Shown: positions 15,608 to 23,035, counted from the first letter of the stretch. The stretch: 31,290 bases of DNA from CAZWES01 sp964632395 (GCA_964632395.1 CAZWES010000016.1:1-31290); one strand, 5' to 3'. The notes: generated from the letters alone by a model not told the origin. A program made the numbers and translations.

Positions 15608-15999
15608 TAGAGCATGGAATGAACTTTTTCCACGATGCGCGAAATTGGAGTATTGGATTTAACGAGGTAGTCTTCTACGCCAAGGCCCTTTGCCTTCTCT
15701 ACATCTTCCTGTTGCCCCAAATTACTTAGTACAACAATCTTTGTTGAATTCCCGTCATCTTTTAGTTTTGTAAGAACAGCAAAGCCATCCATCTTCGGCA
15801 TGATGATATCTATCAGTATTAGATCAAACTTTGTATCCGTTGCAGCTTTCAATCCGTCTTCTCCATTCTCTGCAACGGTTACGTCATATCCTTCGTGCGA
15901 GAGCTTAAGCTTGAGTGCATGCGATAAAGGCTTTTCATCCTCGACTATCAGGATTTTTTTGCCACCGCTTGCAGCCGCTGATTCTGTTTCTTTTGGCAC
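15607..15999 (-). CDS. Stand-alone receiver (CheY-like) protein coupled to pilB
   Basis: 130 residues, a single receiver domain without an output domain. Acidic pocket E20/D21 (ILIVEDE), phosphoacceptor D64 (LILIDIIMPKMDG), Ser92 (VVLSNLG) at the switch Thr/Ser position and K114 (YLVKSN) are all in place. It probably accepts phosphate from a histidine kinase encoded elsewhere and acts by protein contact, most likely on PilB or another pilus component, because its TAA stop and the pilB ATG share one base (TAATG, 15605-15609). This is similar in principle to PilG/PilH but smaller in scope. A promoter and a 5' UTR hairpin lie upstream. Confidence 0.93.
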   Translation of the reverse strand: MPKETESAAASGGKKILIVEDEKPLSHALKLKLSHEGYDVTVAENGEDGLKAATDTKFDLILIDIIMPKMDGFAVLTKLKDDGNSTKIVVLSNLGQQEDVEKAKGLGVEDYLVKSNTPISRIVEKVHSML

Positions 16000-16026
16000 G
16001 TGTATTATGGTTTATGTGTGTTTTTA

Positions 16027-16043
16027 GCGCCGTTTTTCGGCGC
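16027..16043 (-). promoter_or_regulatory. 5' UTR hairpin upstream of the receiver-pilB operon
   Basis: GCGCCG/CGGCGC with a 5-nt A/T loop, located between the predicted transcript start (about 16053) and the receiver start codon (15999). There is no T-run after it on the minus strand, so a role in mRNA stability or in protein or CsrA binding is more likely than termination. Confidence 0.55.
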
Positions 16044-16059
16044 ATTTAAAATTCTACTT

Positions 16060-16088
16060 ATGTTACCAGAAAGACGTGATTTTTGCAA
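16060..16088 (-). promoter_or_regulatory. Sigma70-type promoter of the pilus operon
   Basis: Minus-strand TTGCAA (16088-16083), a spacer of 17 bp, then TAACAT (16065-16060). It predicts a leader of about 54 nt before the receiver gene. Confidence 0.55.
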
Positions 16089-16093
16089 TTCCG

Positions 16094-16199
16094 GCTTCGC
16101 GGAATAATTCCGCGAAGCGCTCCTATCAGTTTTTATGGTTAAATTGGCGATTCCGCTACGTCGTGACAAAGCCGGCTACATTACGGCGTAGCGGAATCG
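16094..16199. repeat. Two adjacent GC-rich palindromes between pilus operon and tRNA-Thr
   Basis: GCTTCGCGGAAT/ATTCCGCGAAGC (16094-16105/16107-16118) is perfect with a single-base centre. CGATTCCGCTACG/CGTAGCGGAATCG (16148-16160/16187-16199) is a perfect 13-bp repeat. A third half-site (ATTCCGCGAAGCC) lies at 16241-16253. The shared ATTCCGC core shows one repeat family. No gene is visible in 16089-16256. Confidence 0.85.
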
Positions 16200-16256
16200 T
16201 AGGTTTGGACGATGATGTACATCAAAAACTTGGGCTCGCCATTCCGCGAAGCCGAA

Positions 16257-16331
16257 TGGAGCCGCCGAGGAGATTTGAACTCCTGACCTATCCATTACGA
16301 GTGGATTGCTCTACCATTGAGCTACGGCGGC
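16257..16331 (-). tRNA. tRNA-Thr (anticodon CGT)
   Basis: On the minus strand the cloverleaf is complete: acceptor GCCGCCG/CGGCGGC, D-arm GCTC..GAGC, anticodon stem ATCCA/TGGAT with loop CTCGTAA (anticodon CGT, reads ACG), T-arm AGGAG-TTCAAAT-CTCCT. The discriminator base is T and CCA is encoded (16259-16257). Confidence 0.96.
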
Positions 16332-16378
16332 GTGGGATGGATTCTATCACATGGCCTATTCTTTCCTCATAGCCTCTC

Positions 16379-16459
16379 CGGCTTCGCGGATTAGAGCCGC
16401 AGGGCCGGTTTTGTAATGACAGAGATTAATTTGGCGATCCCGCTACGCCGAGAGTGCGC
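16379..16459. repeat. Imperfect palindromic element between tRNA-Thr and permease gene
   Basis: CTCCGGCTTCGCGGAT (16376-16391) pairs imperfectly with ATCCCGCTACGCCGAGAG (16438-16455). It shares the CGGCTTCGCGGA core with the palindromes on the other side of the tRNA. Confidence 0.55.
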
Positions 16460-16492
16460 AAGGAGAAATGAGATATTCTGAGCTCTCTGCCA

Positions 16493-17737
16493 TTATTCTT
16501 TCCTCATAGCTTCCACAGGTTGCAACTTAGCTGCCTTTTGAGCCGGGTACAAACCAAAAGCAACACCCGTACCAATTGCCATTACAAGTGCTGCCAGAAC
16601 CGCGGGGATGGAGAAGGCAAAACCAAATTCACCAAGGTAGCGGTCAGCTATCCGTGCGAGCAAAAATGTGAGTGTTGCACTGCCAACGATTCCAATCGAA
16701 CCTCCGAGCGTGGTCAAAACTATCGCTTCTATCAAAAACTGGAGGAGTATGTTTCTTCTTGTTGCACCAACCGCTTTCCTCAAACCAATCTCTTTCGTCC
16801 TCTCCGAAACTGCAACAAGCATGATGTTCATGATTCCAATTCCACCGACGAGCAATGAGATCCCTGCGACAATTCCAAGGAATAATGTGATGCCAAGTGT
16901 CACCGTTCCAATCACATCTGCAGCTTGCGCCGCGGAACGCACGCGGAAATCATCTTTATCTGGATCATCATTGGGATTTGATATGTTATGTCTCTGCCTT
17001 AAAACTGATGTGATATCCGCACGGGTCAACTCATCATCCGCAGCAGCCTGCCACGGGTCGTCCGAGGACGACGTGGCCTGCAGCGAAATGTAATCCAGAT
17101 ATTTCTGTCCGGTCACAGCCTTGGCGATTGTGTATGGAACCATCACGGTATCATCCAGATCCGAGAGCAGTAGCGATCCAACAGTTTCCAAAACTCCGAT
17201 AACGGTGTATTGGCGGCTGCCAATTGTGATGCGTTTCCCAAGCGGGTCGCGCGCATCAAAGAGGTCTTCTGCAATTCCATAACCGAGCACTACAACCGAC
17301 TTTGCTGCTTGCACATCTTTATCATTAAGAAGTCTTCCTCTTCCAATTTCAAATCCATAATTTCCGAAAAGTTCTTTGGTTGTTCCAAAAACCATTGGGG
17401 TTACTTCCTCACCTGCATAACGTGCTTTTTCCTCGATGAAGAGAACCGGTGCAACGCTCGTCACAGTATTTAATCTGAGGATTGCTTCGTAATCATCTTC
17501 TGTAACTGAGTCCAAGGTCTGCCCGTATTTTTCAAATCCAGTTGGGTAAACATCAATTGTGTTTCCTCCAAATGATTCAATTTGTTCCAGAATATATGAC
17601 TTGAAGCTGGTGCCAATAGAAACCATCAGCACAACTGAACCAACACCGATGATGATGCCAAGTGTCGTCAGTAGCGACCGGGTTTTGTTGCCGGTTAGGC
17701 CGTTTAGCGCGGTGGTGAAGAGGTCGGATTGTCGCAT
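16493..17737 (-). CDS. MacB-type ABC transporter permease (second copy)
   Basis: 414 residues from ATG 17737. This start gives MRQSDLFTTALNGLTGNKTRSLLTTLGIIIGVGSVVLM, the standard MacB permease N-terminus; the longer upstream reading frame has no such similarity. The first transmembrane helix (about 24-44) is followed by a large extracytoplasmic MacB_PCD domain (about 50-270), then the FtsX domain with three helices. MNIMLVAVSERTKEIGLRKAVGA (the coupling region, in the last third) and LYPAQKAAKLQPVEAMR at the C-terminus are hallmarks. It lacks a fused ATPase, so it must use the separate ATPase encoded at 20.0-20.7 kb. It is paralogous to the permease at 18.3 kb. Confidence 0.95.
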   Translation of the reverse strand: MRQSDLFTTALNGLTGNKTRSLLTTLGIIIGVGSVVLMVSIGTSFKSYILEQIESFGGNTIDVYPTGFEKYGQTLDSVTEDDYEAILRLNTVTSVAPVLFIEEKARYAGEEVTPMVFGTTKELFGNYGFEIGRGRLLNDKDVQAAKSVVVLGYGIAEDLFDARDPLGKRITIGSRQYTVIGVLETVGSLLLSDLDDTVMVPYTIAKAVTGQKYLDYISLQATSSSDDPWQAAADDELTRADITSVLRQRHNISNPNDDPDKDDFRVRSAAQAADVIGTVTLGITLFLGIVAGISLLVGGIGIMNIMLVAVSERTKEIGLRKAVGATRRNILLQFLIEAIVLTTLGGSIGIVGSATLTFLLARIADRYLGEFGFAFSIPAVLAALVMAIGTGVAFGLYPAQKAAKLQPVEAMRKE

Positions 17738-17800
17738 TGAGATGCAACCACATTGTACGTGACGATTGCAAAAAATGCGCAGTCTCCGTGAATTCAATGA

Positions 17801-17826
17801 GAAAAAGGCAGGCCGTAGCCTGCCTT
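17801..17826 (-). terminator. Rho-independent terminator
   Basis: Minus strand: AAGGCAGGC-loop-GCCTGCCTT, a 9-bp stem with 4-nt loop (TACG), followed by TTTTC. It lies downstream of the 101-residue membrane protein gene and before the second permease, so that permease may need its own promoter or read-through. Confidence 0.8.
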
Positions 17827-17865
17827 GTTTCGCGAGACATGCTCGCGGCTGCTGATCCATGTGGG

Positions 17866-18171
17866 TTACTTCATCTTTCGTTCGCCAATAGCGAAAATGG
17901 TTCGCAGTCCCCACCAGACGAACCATACAAAGAACGCTGACTGCATGAATACCCCTGCTATGAACAATGCCACTTTCAGTGAGTGCTGTTCACCTTCTAT
18001 CTGGCGCAGTGCAGCGGTCCCGAATCCTGCAAACATTATTGATGTTGTAAGGATGATTAGTACAGCATCAACCCAATTTTTGGGCTTTCGAAACAGGATA
18101 ACTGCTACCAGCCCGAGTAGTCCGATGACGCCAAGAGAAACTATTGTGAACATGGTCTTAACCCTCTCCAA
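17866..18171 (-). CDS. Small membrane protein between the two MacB-type permeases
   Basis: 101 residues with three hydrophobic segments (about 7-26, 33-52, 67-90) and a basic C-terminus (GERKMK). GGAGAGGG lies 6-13 nt upstream of the ATG and is a good ribosome binding site. No family is recognised. Its position between the two permeases, with a terminator after it, suggests an accessory subunit of the exporter or an independent insertion. The spacing to the upstream permease is 111 nt. Confidence 0.75.
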   Translation of the reverse strand: MERVKTMFTIVSLGVIGLLGLVAVILFRKPKNWVDAVLIILTTSIMFAGFGTAALRQIEGEQHSLKVALFIAGVFMQSAFFVWFVWWGLRTIFAIGERKMK

Positions 18172-18282
18172 AATTGTGTAACGGTAATTGTAAAGATCAG
18201 CAATATCCGTTGTATACTCCTCTGAGCAACACCTCTCAAGTAAAGATGTCGTAAATTTCCTATGGTGCGGGGGTCACACACT

Positions 18283-19458
18283 TCACTCATACCTCAATGC
18301 CTCAATCGGCCTTAAATCTGCCGCCTTCTTTGCAGGATAGATTCCAAAAACAAGACCGGTTCCGGAAGCGATAACAAGTGCAGCCACCATGGCGACTGGT
18401 GAGAGTGCGAAGTTGTATGCCTCTAAGAATCTGTGGACAATTTGTGCGCCAAGGTATGCGAAGAAAATTCCAAATAACATCCCTATCAATCCACCAATAA
18501 TCGTCAAAAGTATTGCTTCAATTAAAAACTGTAGGAGAATATCGCGCTTTCTTGCACCAACAGCTTTCCTGAGTCCAATTTCCTGCGTCCTTTCCGACAC
18601 CGCAACAAGCATGATGTTCATTATTCCGATGCCTCCAACGATCAGCGAAATTCCTGCGATCAGTGTGATAAACAGAGTCAAAGAAATTGAGACTGTTCCA
18701 AGAATATCGGAGGCCTGTGCAGAGCTCCTCACGACAAAATCATCTTTATCTGAATCATCTTTTGGATTGTGTATTCCGTGACGGTATCTTAAAAGTCCTT
18801 TTACTTCTGCAAAAGCAAGGTCAAAACTTCCTGTGGCTTGCATCATTACGAAGTTCAAGTACTTCTGCCCCGTCATTGCTTTTGCAACGGAGAGCGGAAC
18901 AAATATGCGATCATCAGCGTTTTGGAAAAACTGTGAGCCGATGGATTCAGTAACCCCAACAATTGTAAAACTACGGTCACCAATGGTTATTTTCTTCCCC
19001 ATTGCATTGCCGCTTGGGAACAGATTTTCCACAACATCCGGTCCTATCACTGCAATGTTTTTCGCGCCCCGAATATCGCTTTCAAGGAGTAATCTTCCCT
19101 CTGTTTCTTCAACGCTCACATTCACAAAGTAATTGGGATTCGTTCCAATTATCTGTCCGTTGGAGGACTCTCTGCCATAAGTTGCTTCGCCGGGGATGAA
19201 AATTATCGGCGAGAGGTTTGTGACGGAGGTGAGTTTCCCAAGCGCATCCAAGTCCGAGAAAGTCAAACTGTCGTATCCTGCGGAAACTAAGCTCTCTCCT
19301 CCCTCGGGTCCGGATCCCGGGAAAATAACCATACTACGCGCTCCAAGCGTCGAAATTTGGCCAAGTATTACGCCCTCCATGCTTTTGCCTACACCAGTCA
19401 TAAGCACAACTGATCCAACGCCGATGATTATTCCAAGTGCGGTTAAGAATGATCGCAC
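18283..19458 (-). CDS. MacB-type ABC transporter permease (first copy), start disturbed by S23 cassette
   Basis: 391 residues from GTG 19458. Helix 1 (FLTALGIIIGVGSVVLMTGVG) is at the very N-terminus, then the MacB_PCD domain (about 30-250) and an FtsX domain with MNIMLVAVSERTQEIGLRKAVGA and the ending YPAKKAADLRPIEALRYE. Family-like sequence continues upstream of the GTG: LSDTIRTAQKGVIAHK is in frame from about 19509 and the frame is open back to the S23 stop (19561), but no ATG, GTG or TTG occurs there. Either ATC 19512 or another weak codon is used, or the native start was removed by the inserted cassette, whose left repeat ends about 15 bp away. It pairs with the ATPase at 19.97 kb. Confidence 0.9.
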   Translation of the reverse strand: MRSFLTALGIIIGVGSVVLMTGVGKSMEGVILGQISTLGARSMVIFPGSGPEGGESLVSAGYDSLTFSDLDALGKLTSVTNLSPIIFIPGEATYGRESSNGQIIGTNPNYFVNVSVEETEGRLLLESDIRGAKNIAVIGPDVVENLFPSGNAMGKKITIGDRSFTIVGVTESIGSQFFQNADDRIFVPLSVAKAMTGQKYLNFVMMQATGSFDLAFAEVKGLLRYRHGIHNPKDDSDKDDFVVRSSAQASDILGTVSISLTLFITLIAGISLIVGGIGIMNIMLVAVSERTQEIGLRKAVGARKRDILLQFLIEAILLTIIGGLIGMLFGIFFAYLGAQIVHRFLEAYNFALSPVAMVAALVIASGTGLVFGIYPAKKAADLRPIEALRYE

Positions 19459-19526
19459 TTTGTGGGCGATGACGCCTTTCTGAGCCGTTCGTATGGTGTC
19501 TGATAAATGGATGGCGACAAATGGAA

Positions 19527-19965
19527 AATTGATAATTGATAATGGATAATTGCGTAGGAGTTACTTGTTCTTATTTTTTTTGCTGCTTATTATGATTGAT
19601 TTTAGAATCGGGATTATTTCATTTACTTGATCAAAAAGATGTTTTAACTGGTCACGCGTTACGATGTCACTATCGCATATGAGTCGAAGCCAAAATCGCG
19701 ATTCACATGCCTCTTTGAGTGCAATTGACATTTTTGAGATAAAATCGGCCATACTCTGAGCCTCTTGCGCTTCCTCTACATTAGCTCCAACGCTTGTGCC
19801 TGATCTGAACAATTGTTTGCTCGCCACATATTCTTTTTTTGTTTTTACCATCCACCAGTAGGACTTTGCTATGTCTACTGCATATTTATAGGTTTTCTCC
19901 ATAATGACATTTTCCTTTTTCATAAGGCTAATTATCCATTATCCATTATCCATTATCAATTAATT
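19527..19965. mobile_element. Candidate S23 cassette bounded by AT-rich inverted repeats
   Basis: A left repeat (19527-19552, GATAATGGATAATT core) and a right repeat (19929-19965, AATTATCCATTATC core) are in inverted orientation. The 14-bp cores, at 19538-19551 and 19930-19943, match perfectly. Only the S23-type gene lies between them. The unit splits the ABC ATPase gene from its permease gene. The same ATTATCCATTATCAATT sequence occurs alone inside the TPR gene (8531-8562). No transposase is present, and the mobility is inferred. Confidence 0.6.
19561..19923 (-). CDS. Four-helix-bundle protein (S23 / 23S rRNA intervening-sequence family)
   Basis: 120 residues, the usual family size. YKYAVDIAKSYWWMVKTKKEY, LFRSGTSVGANVEEAQEAQSMADFISKMSIALKEACESRFWLRLI can be matched piecewise to the S23 fold: the RSGTSVGANVEEA and KEA.ES..WLRL motifs are diagnostic. 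The family was first found inside intervening sequences of 23S rRNA genes and related proteins serve diversity-generating retroelements (Avd); most members have no known role. ATG 19902 is an alternative start and has AAGGA at a good distance. The gene is flanked by inverted repeats and interrupts the MacAB-like operon. Confidence 0.9.
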   Translation of the reverse strand: MKKENVIMEKTYKYAVDIAKSYWWMVKTKKEYVASKQLFRSGTSVGANVEEAQEAQSMADFISKMSIALKEACESRFWLRLICDSDIVTRDQLKHLFDQVNEIIPILKSIIISSKKNKNK

Positions 19966-19972
19966 ACCCAGT

Positions 19973-20707
19973 TTACCTAAGAGTTGCTTCCTTCCTCGCA
20001 ATCACCCTCTTAAAATCCCTGCTATCACTATCAATCTCACCATCCATAATATGAATAATACGCTCTGCGTGCTCTGCAGTTTTCCTTTCGTGCGTAACAA
20101 GGATCACGGTGTGCCCGTCTTTATGGAGTCGTTGCAAAATGCTCATCACCTGTTGGCCCGATTTGGAGTCTAAGTTCCCAGTTGGCTCATCGGCAAAAAT
20201 GATTTCAGGTTTCGTCACAAGTGCACGTGAGATTGCAGTTCGCTGCTGCTCACCTCCACTTAATTGATTAGTTTTGTAGTCTGCCCTGTGCGAGAGGCCG
20301 ACTGAATCAATTGCTTTGCGCGCACGCTCCTCACGCTCTCCTGGTGGAATTGTTGGGTGATATAGGAGCGGAAGGAGGGTATTTTCCAGAACGGTTGCAC
20401 GAGAGAGAAGGTTGAATGACTGGAAAACGAAGGAAACTTCGGTTGCACGTATTAGTGCCAACTCATCTTCTTTCATATCCCGCATCTTCCGCCCCTTGTA
20501 TGTGTATGTTCCTTTTGTGGCTGTATCCAAAAATCCAAGAATGTGCATCAAGGTTGATTTGCCGGAGCCGGAAGGGCCCATGATGGAAACAAACTCTCCG
20601 TCTTCAATGATCAGATCAACATCATGTAGCACGGCGGTTTCTATTCCTGCTGAGGAGAAGTAAGACTTGGAGAGATCTTTGGTGAGGATTAGAGGTTGTT
20701 TAGCCAT
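19973..20707 (-). CDS. ABC transporter ATPase (MacB/LolD type)
   Basis: 244 residues. Walker A GPSGSGKST (about 42-50), Q-loop in FVFQSFNLL (about 92-100), signature LSGGEQQRTAIS (about 145-156), Walker B IIFADEPTGNLDS (about 165-177) and H-loop VTHE (about 203). The residues GNLDSKSG and the VFQSFNLL Q-loop place it in the MacB/LolD/FtsE group that partners FtsX-fold permeases. It therefore energises the permeases at 18.3 and 16.5 kb with the HlyD-type adaptor upstream. The S23 cassette begins right after its stop and the TAGTTTTTAGTT element lies before its start. Confidence 0.96.
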   Translation of the reverse strand: MAKQPLILTKDLSKSYFSSAGIETAVLHDVDLIIEDGEFVSIMGPSGSGKSTLMHILGFLDTATKGTYTYKGRKMRDMKEDELALIRATEVSFVFQSFNLLSRATVLENTLLPLLYHPTIPPGEREERARKAIDSVGLSHRADYKTNQLSGGEQQRTAISRALVTKPEIIFADEPTGNLDSKSGQQVMSILQRLHKDGHTVILVTHERKTAEHAERIIHIMDGEIDSDSRDFKRVIARKEATLR

Positions 20708-20730
20708 GTTTAGGGAAGTTATTAGTTGTT

Positions 20731-20804
20731 AGTTTTTAGTTATTAGTTGTCTCACATATTGAGGACATCATTTTTTCCGAACTAAAAACTAATAACTAAA
20801 AACT
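20731..20804. repeat. TAGTTTTTAGTT-family inverted repeat between adaptor and ATPase genes
   Basis: AGTTTTTAGTTATTAGTT (20731-20748) and its perfect complement (20787-20804). The middle, TGTCTCACATA..GGAC..ATTTTTTCCGAACT, is homologous to the element at 9361-9437, so both are copies of one dispersed repeat. Confidence 0.88.
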
Positions 20805-20838
20805 AGAAACTTTCACAAGGGCATCATATCACTAAATA

Positions 20839-22680
20839 TCACTTCCCATTCTTCAACAAAACCACCACAACTTCCCCCTCCTCCACACCCTTAACAATCT
20901 CCACATCGTTCTCCCCTTCCAGTCCAATCTCTACGCGACGCTCTTCAATATTATCTCCGCGACCAAGGATGCGAACGTATATATCGCCGAATTCGTTTTC
21001 CAGAATTGCGCGTGCAGGGACCATCAAAACATCCTCACGGCTGCCCGTAACAACATCCACATCACCCGTCATGCCAATTTTGAATCCCGGATCAATCTCC
21101 AAAAAGTCCAGCTTAACGCGGTACTTTGGAACGCCATCCACATCGGATGCGGCAGGATCGATTTCTGCAACAGTAATTGGAAATAGGGTTCCGGGGAAAG
21201 CATCAAGTTCAACAGATCCACTCTGCGTCAGTTGCACTTTTGGAATATCAACTTCCGAAACATACATCTCCACCCGGTATGGAGATTCACCGAGCATCGT
21301 AATTGCTGGTTCCTGCTGAAAAGCGGTTGAGAGTAATTCACCCTCCTTGATGTTTACCTTGGTAATCGATCCGGTTGTTGGCGCGTAAAGAATCGTGTCT
21401 TCAAAATCTGCTTTTGCGCGTTCGTATTCCGCTCCGGCCTGCCGAACGCGTGCAGCAGAGGCCTGAATCTCCGTAGGTCTGGCGCCTGCTTTTTCCAGTG
21501 CGAGTTCCGCTTCCTCTGTACGGATTGCAGTCTGAAGGTTCAGAATGTCACCCTTTGCACTCGCGATCGTTGAGTTCTCCGTTGCGATCTTCGTATCAAA
21601 GTTTGCTGATGCATCCTGTAGGTCTTTGATTGCAGTATCAATACTTGTCAGTGCCGTTTGAAGGTTGGTTTTCTCATCGGCTACATCGTCTTTTCTTGCC
21701 TCGCGTTCGGTTCGGCTAAATGAGCTAGTTGGTGGCAGAGTGGCAAGGCTCATAAAAAGATCTTCCATTGTTCTTGTGGCCACGGATAACCCCTGTCTGA
21801 CCTTTTGCAGAGTTGTGAGCGCTTCATCATATGATTCAAAACCAAAACCATCTTCAAACACTGAGTCCACAATCTGCCCAGCCCGATCACGCTCTTTTTT
21901 CATCAAGCGGTCCTTGCCGGGATTACCTCGCTGGAAGGCATCGATTACGTCAGGGTCCTCAACTACATCATCAAAAATACTCAGCGCTGTGCGTGCGACT
22001 GTGAGCTGCCTACTTGCTGCACTGCTTGCTTCTCCTATTTCTCCCGCGAGTCCTATCTCTGCTTCCTTCTCCAAAATCCTTAGCTTTTCTTCCGATGCGC
22101 TTAGTTCATTCTCTGCTGCCATAAGCTGTGCCCGTTTGTTTGCAAGTTCCGCTTCTGCAATTGCAATATCTTCCGGGCGTGTCCCCTCTTTTAACTCCGC
22201 AAGTTCTGCCTGATATGCCTGCAGCGATGCAAGTGCGGAATTCATGTTTGCCTTAAGATCATTTGCACGCAGTGATGCAATTCTTTGTCCAAGTTCTACT
22301 TTGTCCCCCTCCCTCACAAGCACTTCTGCAACAACTCCGGAAATTGGAAACTGCAACTTAAGATTCCTTTCTGATGTAATTTCGCCAACCGCTTCCACGA
22401 CCTGTGTTAGCTCTCCGTGCGTAACTTCCGCGGTGATAATCTCCGGCTCTGGCTCTTTTGTGATTGCGTAATATCCGTAACTTAAAAGCATCAGCACTCC
22501 GAGTGTGATAGTGACTTTCCACCTGTGACGACTTAAAAATCTTTGAAGTGGGTCAGGGAGCTTCGTGAATCCCATCATCCACACAGCGCGGCAGCGCCCG
22601 TAAATTTTCTTTAAGAATCTCCATGCAGCGGAGAGCCAATTTCCCGACGTGGTCGGGGGTGGATTTAAGTCTTCTTGCAT
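20839..22680 (-). CDS. HlyD/MacA-type membrane fusion protein
   Basis: 613 residues, longer than MacA (about 370) because of a long alpha-helical hairpin. A cytosolic N-terminus (1-53) precedes one transmembrane helix (about 54-72, VTITLGVLMLLSYGYYAI). The first half-lipoyl (ISGVVAEVLVREGDKVELGQRIASL, about 113-137) is followed by coiled-coil hairpin arms (about 150-430) and the second half-lipoyl plus beta-barrel (APTTGSITKVNIKEGELL, VELDAFPGTLFPITVAEIDPAA). It would link the MacB-type permeases to the outer layer. An extended -10 (TGC TAGAAT, 22698-22690) sits 10 nt before the start codon, so the mRNA may be nearly leaderless. Confidence 0.92.
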   Translation of the reverse strand: MQEDLNPPPTTSGNWLSAAWRFLKKIYGRCRAVWMMGFTKLPDPLQRFLSRHRWKVTITLGVLMLLSYGYYAITKEPEPEIITAEVTHGELTQVVEAVGEITSERNLKLQFPISGVVAEVLVREGDKVELGQRIASLRANDLKANMNSALASLQAYQAELAELKEGTRPEDIAIAEAELANKRAQLMAAENELSASEEKLRILEKEAEIGLAGEIGEASSAASRQLTVARTALSIFDDVVEDPDVIDAFQRGNPGKDRLMKKERDRAGQIVDSVFEDGFGFESYDEALTTLQKVRQGLSVATRTMEDLFMSLATLPPTSSFSRTEREARKDDVADEKTNLQTALTSIDTAIKDLQDASANFDTKIATENSTIASAKGDILNLQTAIRTEEAELALEKAGARPTEIQASAARVRQAGAEYERAKADFEDTILYAPTTGSITKVNIKEGELLSTAFQQEPAITMLGESPYRVEMYVSEVDIPKVQLTQSGSVELDAFPGTLFPITVAEIDPAASDVDGVPKYRVKLDFLEIDPGFKIGMTGDVDVVTGSREDVLMVPARAILENEFGDIYVRILGRGDNIEERRVEIGLEGENDVEIVKGVEEGEVVVVLLKNGK

Positions 22681-22737
22681 TGGGCGTACATTCTAGCAGA
22701 GTTATTGATATGAGGCTTTCTGGCGCAGTTTACGACC

Positions 22738-22765
22738 TTGACAAACCTCCCAAATACCCTACAAT
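22738..22765 (+). promoter_or_regulatory. Consensus-like sigma70 promoter of an ncRNA
   Basis: TTGACA (22738-22743), 16-bp spacer, TACAAT (22760-22765). No ORF of useful length follows on this strand. The predicted transcript start is about 22772. Confidence 0.75.
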
Positions 22766-22771
22766 TGAGCT

Positions 22772-22909
22772 TGCCAGTAAAAGGACTTCCTCCCCGTAAC
22801 CCGGGGGCGGCGTGGGGCATGTCCCTATCGAAGTTAAGTTCAACTATTGGTACCAGACGGGGCTGTTTCCTGAGGATTCCATGAGTCACCAGAGAGCAGC
22901 CCCGTTTTT
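22772..22909 (+). ncRNA. Unassigned structured RNA, about 138 nt, with terminator
   Basis: Between the promoter above and a terminator (CGGGGCTG 22858-22865 / CAGCCCCG 22897-22904, then TTTTT) the sequence contains further stems: CCCCG/CGGGG (22791-22805), GGGG-CAUG-UCCC (22814-22825), and GGACTT/AAGTTC (22783-22788/22836-22841). There is no ORF. GAAGTTAAGTTC followed by TGGTACC resembles the loop B-C and helix V region of 5S rRNA, but I could not form the closing helix I of 5S. It is not a recognisable SRP, 6S, tmRNA or RNase P RNA. It is flanked by divergent or convergent minus-strand genes, so it is not a riboswitch for a plus-strand gene. Confidence 0.65.
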
Positions 22910-22911
22910 GC

Positions 22912-23035
22912 GGCTTCGCGATGTTGGTTCCATCTAACTTTCTACATCACTTTACTATGCCGGCGTAGCGATATCGCTTCGCCGGCACTAGATTAGGATT
23001 GCATCCACTACTGGAAATGCCATCATCGCGAAGCC
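22912..23035. repeat. Nested palindromic element downstream of pilD
   Basis: Outer arms GGCTTCGCGATG (22912-22923) and CATCGCGAAGCC (23024-23035) are perfect. An inner 28-bp palindrome (22959-22986, GCCGGCG-TAGCGATATCGCT-T-CGCCGGC) has one mismatched pair. The element fills the space between the ncRNA terminator and the pilD stop. Confidence 0.88.

Noticed and set aside
16027..16043. Terminator of tRNA-Thr transcription
   Set aside because: The stem is GC-rich but has no T-run on the minus strand and lies after the pilus promoter.
17738..17926. N-terminal extension of the second MacB-type permease upstream of ATG 17737
   Set aside because: The extra 63 residues show no family similarity and would overlap the terminator at 17801-17826 and the 101-residue gene.
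22772..22890. 5S rRNA assignment of the ncRNA
   Set aside because: GAAGTTAAG..TGGTAC is suggestive, but complementary ends for helix I and the normal helix III loop could not be found, so only a resemblance is recorded.
22665..22920. Riboswitch upstream of the HlyD-type gene on the minus strand
   Set aside because: The terminator T-run and the promoter both point to the plus strand, and a separate -10 lies directly before the HlyD start.
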